Shown: piece after piece, positions 57,001 to 64,000 of the stretch
How the letters are laid out: each line of letters starts with the position of its first letter
Numbering within the stretch: the first letter of the stretch is position 1
Source of the DNA: Colius striatus
Taxonomy: Eukaryota; Chordata; Aves; Coliiformes; Coliidae
NCBI RefSeq assembly: GCF_028858725.1
Contig: NC_084774.1
Span: forward strand, 8,964,001-9,028,000
DNA length: 64,000 nucleotides
Reading direction: 5' to 3'
Notes under the pieces: model-generated
The model's input: the letters and a program-made list of their open reading frames with translations, nothing else
Database searches by the model: none
What the model was told of the DNA's origin: nothing
Position numbers and translations under genes: made by a program

Positions 57001-58450
57001 AAGGGAAACACTGGAAACTCTCCACGTTGGAGTCAGGAAGCACTCTGATGTACAGGCCAAGTAAAACACTGCTAAAACCTCTGTTAGAGAGAATGAGTTG
57101 ATTTGACTATAGAAAAAGAGTTCCATGTTGAATTAAACTCTCAAATCCAAGCAAAGAGACCAACCACGAAGCATCATGAGCTATGATGATGTGAATGAAG
57201 CCTTTTAAATCCACTGAAATGACTCTCGTTGGCATCTCGTTTTTGTGATGCAGATAAACCCCACCATGCTGCTCTCAAAGTTCTGGCTAACACTTGTTTT
57301 GGTGACAATTTTCTCCCCTGGCTCAGCTTTCTGCTTCCCCACTTGCTGGTTATTTAGGAGCAAAATAAATGATGAGGCAATTAAAGTGGCATGTGTAACA
57401 AGGGGAGCTGACGGGCCATGAGCTGTGCACGCTCACTGGCACTGGGGACCGTGGCTGTTGAGGATGTCAGTGGGAGTAAGAGTGAAAATAATCAGCATGA
57501 CTTAGCAGAAAAAAACCCCAGATGTAAAAATAAAGACTGAAGTATGATATGCTACACTGATTATAAAGGAACACTTCTCAACTCTGAACTAGGACAAGCA
57601 GGGAAACTCTGGCTTCCCAAACCTGTCTCCGGCACAGAGCTGTACCCACAACTGCCAGCAGGACTGGGCAGAGCAGCGCTGATCCCAAAGAGATCTGTTC
57701 CCTCTCTCCCACAGCAAGGGCAGCAGGAACTCCATGATGTGTCTCATCTAGCCTTCCACAGGAAGGAGCTCTGCAAGGAACTCTCCTCTGGAGCCCCCCA
57801 GGCTGCTCCACTTGGCTCTGTGCACCACCAAACCCTTGGCATTTTTGTCTCCCACTGATATTAGGAGAAAGAACTTTTCTGGAGAACTCTAAAGATCATT
57901 TGCAGAAGCTGCTTTTGCCTCCTCAGCTGTGTCTGAAAGCAACGCTCCAAGGCTCCAGCTCAAGCTGTGCTGCACAGGGAGCAGCTGGGAAGCACCACGC
58001 TGACTTAGGCTGCTTTCATTTCACCGTCACTAGAATCCAGTTTTGCTGGTAAATGCACAGAGAGACACACAGAAATAGTCTAAAACAACAAACCAATTTC
58101 ACCTAATAAAATAGGAATTCCAGTCAGACTTCTACCCTCCAGTAGCAACCATCATTGGTTTTGTATGTGCACCCCAAGTGACAATTAGATCTTCTGTGTA
58201 AGGCCTCTTCCCCTCAGTTCCAAGAGCACACATTCAGTCTGGCTAACTTCATCACAGTACAGAGAACACCCGAGACACAAAGCACTGCAGAATTCCTCAG
58301 AATCCACAGCCACACTCCCAGGGTTAGGGTTTTTTTTTACCAAGTCCTAAAACTACTCAAACACAGTGTCAATGAAATGTACAAGCCTTGCCACAACTTT
58401 CATGCTCAAGTAACACACCCTGTTGCACAGATGAACAAGCAGCTTTGAAG
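54067..58450 (-). other. Intron or intergenic region upstream of the ZBTB46 finger exons
   Basis: 4.4 kb of AT-richer unique sequence. I searched for BTB and linker coding on the minus strand and found none. I see no supported gene. Confidence 0.5.
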
Positions 58451-58467
58451 GACACAGAAAACCAGAC

Positions 58468-58473
58468 TTTATT
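58468..58473 (-). terminator. Poly(A) signal for the extra zinc-finger exon
   Basis: TTTATT on plus reads AATAAA on minus, about 510 bp past the stop codon at 58982. It supports the reading that this exon is a genuine 3'-terminal exon rather than a fragment. Confidence 0.55.
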
Positions 58474-58547
58474 AACAGCTTACAGGGCTGAGCAGCCCAG
58501 TGCTTTCACAGCTCCTCGTCTCAAGTTGAAAAACCCTGAAATGCCCA

Positions 58548-58728
58548 AATTGTCTAATGGTCAGAGCACCAGACCAGAACTCAGAAGCTTGAATTCTATT
58601 GTTAATTCTATTGCTAACAGGCTCAAGAAGCTGAGGTATGTTATTTTCCCAGGGACCACGAGGAAAACACCACCATTTCTTTTATAAAGCACTTTGAGAT
58701 CCAGTGATTATAAGAAGTTGAAGGTAGC
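58548..58728 (+). repeat. Ancient tRNA-derived SINE, MIR1_Amn-like
   Basis: Starts with a decayed tRNA-like head (GGTCAGAGCACCAGACCAGA, then GAATTCTATTG) and ends with AAAGCACTTTGAGATCCAGT, which resembles the amniote MIR tail 'aaagcgctttgagatcc'. Strongly diverged, so very old. It lies antisense in the presumed 3' UTR of the zinc-finger exon that ends at 58982. Family assignment is from memory of the consensus. Confidence 0.55.
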
Positions 58729-58981
58729 ACAAGCACACAGTATGATCACCCCAATGAGAGAGCCAAAGTGCCCATTTTATGGGCTGACACAAGTCATCTT
58801 TGCACAAAAAACTGCACCGTGGCTGCAGTTACACAGCACCTGGCACCAGCACACCATCACCCTGCTCGGCTTGGGGCAGCTCCTCTATTGCACACCGCCC
58901 CTGGGAGGGTTATTTGCAGCACGAGAGCAACAGAGCACTTTTTCCTAGTTTAAAGAAATTGTCTCATAGAGGCAACAGCAG

Positions 58982-60935
58982 CTAGGAATCCTCAGGATCC
59001 TCATTTTGTCCTACACTGTCCAAAAGCTCAGACCCAGAGCCCAGGTAACACACTTTCCCGTGGCTACTGAGGTTCTTCTGTGTACCAAAGCCCTTGCCAC
59101 AGAAGAGACAGACAAAAGTACGCTCGCTCGAGTGCACAGACAGAAGGTGACGCTTTAAGTCTGTCTTGTCTCGAAACAGCTTGGCACAGTTAGGACACTG
59201 CATCTTCTTACAGTTGAGGTGGATGGTCTTTTTGTGCCGATCCATGTTTGATTTGAGAGTGAAGCTGGCGGGGCATTTGGAGCACTGGAAGCGGGCGAGC
59301 GGGCCGGGAGGCACGCCGTCGGCAAGGCCAGGCCGGCAGCAGTCAGCCAAGTCAAATGGGAGCAGCATGGAGAAAGCATGCTCGTGGAGATGCTCCTTCA
59401 GCTCCTCAGCACGCTGGAAAACCCTCCTGCAGAAAGCACAGGCGAGCCTCTTGGCTAGGGCTGAATCCAGGAACGGGCCGTCAGCGGTTATGTCCGTGTC
59501 TTCACATCTCGAGAAACTCGTCTCTGAAACACAAGCACGGAGACACGTGTACAAACCAGTGACTTCTGGGGCAACAGAGTGAGAGTTTAAAAACAAAAAG
59601 ATATTTTTTTCCTCTCTACTTACCTGAATCAGAGTTATCAAACTGCCAAAGTGCTAAAAACCCATCACAAGCAGCCTGCAAGTGAAAAGCACACGGAAGT
59701 TAAGGCAAGCATTCACAAGAACACGTCTCTGCAGTCAGTGCTCAGGCTCCCACCTCATCCTTGCCTTCACCCCTTCTCTAAGGGACCTGACAACCCTGTT
59801 TGCCTTCACAAAGCCTCCTCTGTCCCAGCAGCTAAGTTAACTTGGCCATGCTTTGCAAGACTTGGTGTTTTGAAGACAGTAATCAACGTGCCTATTTAGG
59901 TCCTGGGTAACTACCCAGTTTCCAGCCTCAAGCTGAGCTCCTACTCTGCAAACGCTGCACAGAACATTTCTAGCAGATACAACAGAACTGGAAAATTTTC
60001 CCCTAGGCCTACATAGCTCCTTTTTCTTTCCACACAGAAAACAAACACCTTCTGCACAGTTCCCTTTATGCAATGCTCTCTCGTGTTGCTGATCCAAATC
60101 ATAAATAAAAGCTCATTTTGCATTTTCTTTCCCCCCTAAACCATTTGCCACGTGGCAGATGGCAACTCTCTATGAGGCAGAGGCATGATGCAGCCTGGGC
60201 AGGCCTGCTGGAGAGACTGGGCAAGCAGCTCCCAGCCCTTCTGAGCAGCTCACTTTGCTCTAAGGTGACTGCAAAGGCAAACAAAATCTGTGTTTCCATC
60301 CATTTGTTTAATGGAACTAAAGTATCATTCAGCAAAATCAGGAATAGGAAATGCTACAGAAAGCTACTGAGATAATGCCAAACTCCTGTGAAACACAAAG
60401 GCACCTTCTAGCTGAATTTAGGCAGCTAGAAACCCAAATGTGAAGCACCACAGCTGGGTCTCAGCTTGCTGTATGCCATTATTACATTCCTGCATGCAAT
60501 GTTTTACAAACAAAGGGATTCACAATGAAAAAAAATACACCTTTTTTGGGATGGAAGTTGTGCTGAGGTAAGGCAGAAAGGCTGAGAGAAGGAGACCCCC
60601 AGCCCTGACTCCAACGGACCCTCTAGCTTTAAAATAACTTGGATTTTAAACAAGCAAAAAGCTAACAGATCAAAGCATAAGGTGTTACAGCCTTCCAAAG
60701 TACTCCTCACTGGGAAGGATTTGATTAAGCAGATACCTTTGCACCTTTCCCCATGATCTTACCTGGGTTGAGGAAGGCACCTCTCCTTTTGTCACGGGTT
60801 CTGGTGACATTTCACCAGAAGAGCCGATCTCGGAGGGGCTCTGAGTGGCAAGGTGTGATGAGGGCAGCGGGGGAGACGGTGCTTCCACTTTGCCATCACA
60901 TTCTCCCCTTGAACGATTCAAGTTGGTGCCAGGCC
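58982..60935 (-). CDS. Unrecognised four-finger C2H2 protein tail (three exons; 5' part not found)
   Basis: Three minus-strand exons join in frame: 60935-60763, 59675-59624 and 59523-58982 (stop at 58982). They encode about 254 residues: a Ser/Pro-rich linker (about 58), a 17-residue exon starting AACDGFLALW, then a finger domain. The fingers are CAFC-x12-H-x3-H, CSKC-x12-H-x4-H, CPNC-x12-H-x4-H and CLFC-x12-H-x3-C, the last a C2HC variant. The tail is acidic, ending NEDPEDS. Codon structure, clean GT-AG borders, matched phases (start needs one base; then 0; then 1) and a poly(A) signal make this a real gene part. I do not recognise the protein. It may be a separate zinc-finger gene between ZBTB46 and its usual neighbours, or an alternative 3' cassette of ZBTB46. 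Function is unknown beyond probable DNA binding. Confidence 0.75.
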
Positions 60936-63900
60936 CTGGGGAACACAGGAAACGAATCTCACCCACGTGAACCAGCACCAGCTGGTGGCTTTAAGAACGG
61001 CCTCACAAAGGCACTCGCAGCTCATCTTCTGGCAGCAGGAGGGAATGCAGCAGGGCACTGATGCCAGGCTTTTTTGGTTGGTTTGTTTTAAAAACCAGCC
61101 TCCCCACCCGAAATGCCTCGTCTGTGCATGATGTGTGTGCTGGAGTTACTAAAGAGTCCGTGGGGAGACAGGCGCAGAGCGCAGCACCGGCATCCGGAGC
61201 GATGGTGTTTCTGAAAGACACCTCCGGGAGAGGCACCACTTCAAACACACGTTTTGATCTTTTAAGCAACGTACCCACAAACTTTATTCTGCCACTGACT
61301 TTACAGCAATTTGTGTCAAAGATCCCCAGGTTTGACCGTGCTGGTTTATTTAATGTAGTACTGTCAGTCTTTGATCTCAAAGTGCTTTACAAAAGATGGG
61401 GAGAAGGGCTCCTTTCATTTGACAGCAAGCAAGCGAGTTCAAATACTTGTACAAAACTATTCAATTGCACCTGACAGTCGTTTCATTCTACCACAGGCAG
61501 AAAGGAAAATGTTATTTGTCCAGCTGGAACAGGATTGTACTCTTTGCCTACTCTGTATCAAGAGCCAAACAGGGACCAGTATCCCCAAAACTGCACCAAT
61601 AACCAACAACAGATCCGTGTAGAGATACAGCGATGGTGTAACTAGGGTTGGTGTCCAGGACAAGCTGTTAAACACCTTGACCTGCTCAATATGCCATTCT
61701 AACATTCAGCCACTCATTTGAACAGCAAGTATGGCAGAAAAGTAAACCAACTCATATTTAAAGCACTCTGTGCCCTACAGGCTTATTATTTCTAGCATAA
61801 AAGAGTCTGATTGGAACCTTTTAGGACATCAACCCCACACTCTTTAATGCAGCTACAAATAACAAGTCTGAGTTTATACTGTGTCTGAATACAATGCACT
61901 GTCATCTGCATTTGAGTGAAAACCACACCAAGGTTTCCCAACATGAACAATCCCAAACCTGACTTTATTTTTCAGCTATCAAAGGATAATTCTGCTTTGG
62001 TGCCACAAGCTGGATGGTTGATTTACCTTCCTCTGCTTTGATCACAGATTGAAAGCTTTCACAACTTGGTTAATTCTATTCAAGTGTTGATAACAAGACT
62101 TGAGGTTTCATCCTGGTGGTGCTCATCTATTGCTCTTATAACTTAAACAAGATGCTAAAAACCCATAAATTCAAGATGGGGGGAAAAAAAGGGGGAACAA
62201 AGTGAATTTGTCAGTATTTCCCATGAGAAACCTACACCAGCAATCCAGCTCTGCAGGTGCACAGCAGAATTCCTGCCTAGACACCCACTCATTCCTTATT
62301 TCCCTCCCTAAACTGATTCAAACTGCCCTGCTTACACACTGTGACCATCAGCACCTTAGAGGCATCTCTGGGTTGCCCTTCCTTAGCCAAACAGCATTTT
62401 GTCACACAGCTAAGATAAGCCAGTGGGGCCTGGCTTAATTAATTCTTTATTAGCACCTTGACAAGTGTCACACAGGTTCCCGAGACACCCTGCAAAAACT
62501 TAAGCAATGAGAGCCAGGAGAAACAAGGAACTCAATCATCCAACACGAGCCACAAAGATGCACAAAGTACAAAGATGAGTTTTGAGTCAACAGTTGATAT
62601 TTATTTGGTTTTGACTGCAAGTAACACGAGCAGAGGAACCCACAGCAATGAGCCTCTTGGTTCATGAGCACCCAAACAGCACCTGAATTCACATCTTGTC
62701 CCGTTCTGATCAGTGCTGTCACAAACCTTTTCCCCTCCTATGTTAGTACTCATGTGAGTACTTCAGTTTCTAATTCAGAAGTGCTTTCCTTCAGGCAGCT
62801 TTGCATATGGAAGGTGATGCATTAGATTTGCAGCGTTTACATGGGTGCAGCATTCTCTGACAGTTGGACCATTGTGGAAAAGAGAAAGGCAAAGGTTATT
62901 GTATCCTGTTGGAAATTGCACCCATTCTCTAAATCTTCCTTTAACATGAACAAAAACTCCACACCAAACTGAATACCTTGAAGTCCCTCTTGGGAAAGCT
63001 GCAAGTATAAATTATTGTGCAAGGAGAAATCATTGGCTCCAACCAACCACCGACTAAAAATAACATATTAGCCGGTTTGCCCAAAAGAAAAGGGCTCTGT
63101 GTACCATGTAATCACTTGGACTGCAAGCTTCATAGGAATTGCTTCTATAAACAGTTTCAGTTGCAACAGGGTAAACAGGAAAAGCCAAACTTAGACACAT
63201 AAAAAAGTATGTAAGTTACTACTCTGGAGATGTGGAGGAGCAGCTCTTTACGGGGATCAGTCACCCCCAAAGCTGAAAGCTTTCTGAGGGGTTTTGTTTT
63301 AAATAAAGATGGAAACTAAACAATTCCTTTTCTAATTAATAATAAAATCATTTTTCTCTGGACTACACTTGGCAAAGCCACCTAAAAACGTTCAACTAAA
63401 GCCTCTGAGACTTTCGTAGATGTGGTGTAACCGCACAGAACAATGCTACCAAAGTTCAGTATCAGAAATGAAATCAGAGACACGCTGTTGAAGGGAGGAG
63501 CTGAGCAGAAGGGCACTGCCAAAGCTGCAATCAGCACAGGACAACCTGCTTTCACAGGCAAAGCCTGGAAACGTGGGAAGACGTGGGAAACTGAACCTCT
63601 CCTAATGCCGTGTCTGAGCGACATCCCCGACAGCAAACTCTGCAGGTCCCTGACACAACCTCAGTGTCACCCAGGACTCCCACAGACTCCTTCTGCAAAA
63701 CCTGCAGGTTCTTTAGGTGTCTGACAAGCACATGAACAGCCTCAACCTTCATCACACACCACAGACATCACAAAATCACCAAGCCCTTCAGCTGCAGGTT
63801 CTGTGGTAACTGTGTTAACCAAATGGCAGCACATCCATGTTTTCCTTTCTGCTTTCGACCTCCTCTGAAGCAGCTAACTTTAGAAACACTGTACTTATGG

Positions 63901-64000
63901 TTGAGTACATCCCAGTGATCCAAGTCCCCAGCATCCTGAGCTTCATTCCCACCAGCTGAATGTTAAGCAATTCACACTTCACAGGACCATGACAATATAC
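60936..64000. other. Region upstream of the extra zinc-finger exons
   Basis: No exon is firmly supported. Minus-strand stretches at 61003-61380, 62837-63060 and 63552-63755 are open, and one (62837-63060) follows a fair acceptor (GTTATTTTTAG). None shows a domain. An old SINE tail lies at 61355-61430. Confidence 0.4.
61355..61430 (-). repeat. Ancient SINE tail, MIR1_Amn-like
   Basis: On the minus strand this reads CTCCCCATCTTTTGTAAAGC, then ACTTTGAGATC. This matches the 3' part of amniote MIR elements, the same family as 58548-58728 in opposite orientation. Only the tail is recognisable. Confidence 0.5.

Noticed and set aside
1-64000. Endogenous retrovirus or LTR element
   Set aside because: I looked for LTR pairs, primer-binding sites and gag/pol/env-like frames and saw none; the interspersed repeats recognised are CR1 LINEs and two old SINEs.

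Overview
This is a gene-dense, GC-rich segment of a bird genome. Evidence for a bird is the number of CR1 LINE fragments (at least twelve), the short introns, the many GC-rich minisatellites, the CpG-island promoters, and a gene order matching the human 20q13.33 block ARFRP1-ZGPAT-LIME1-SLC2A4RG-ZBTB46, which lies on chromosome 20 in chicken. I cannot name the species. All gene models were built by hand from reading frame, splice sites and remembered human protein sequences. No alignment or RNA evidence was available.

Layout. 1-9.6 kb: no recognisable protein-coding gene. It holds CR1 fragments, a 28-bp minisatellite, a 26-bp repeat carrying three perfect NF-E2/MARE-type sites next to two GATA sites, and an orphan TATA-box promoter followed by a splice donor. 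9.67-20.98 kb: ARFRP1 on the minus strand, complete at 201 codons, with a non-coding first exon. 20.93-21.16 kb: a divergent CpG promoter shared with ZGPAT. 21.1-28.85 kb: ZGPAT on the plus strand, complete at 535 codons. 33.45-35.92 kb: LIME1 on the plus strand, 346 codons, with a 33-bp minisatellite in its last intron. 38.1-39.6 kb: a CR1 copy and two back-to-back minisatellites. 39.7-44.4 kb: CpG island and SLC2A4RG on the plus strand, 391 codons. 45.3-54.07 kb: the last two coding exons and long 3' UTR of ZBTB46 on the minus strand; its BTB exons are not in the window. 58.45-60.94 kb: three minus-strand exons encoding a four-finger C2H2 protein tail that I do not recognise. These lie upstream of the known ZBTB46 finger exons and are splice-phase compatible with them.

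How the genes fit together. ARFRP1 (trans-Golgi GTPase) and ZGPAT (CCCH/G-patch repressor and splicing-helicase cofactor) are housekeeping-type genes fired from one promoter. LIME1 is a lymphocyte raft adaptor, and SLC2A4RG and ZBTB46 are transcription factors. The neighbourhood is conserved linkage rather than a pathway. The most interesting item is the extra zinc-finger module inside or next to ZBTB46. It could be a separate gene or an alternative finger cassette for the ZBTB46 BTB domain.
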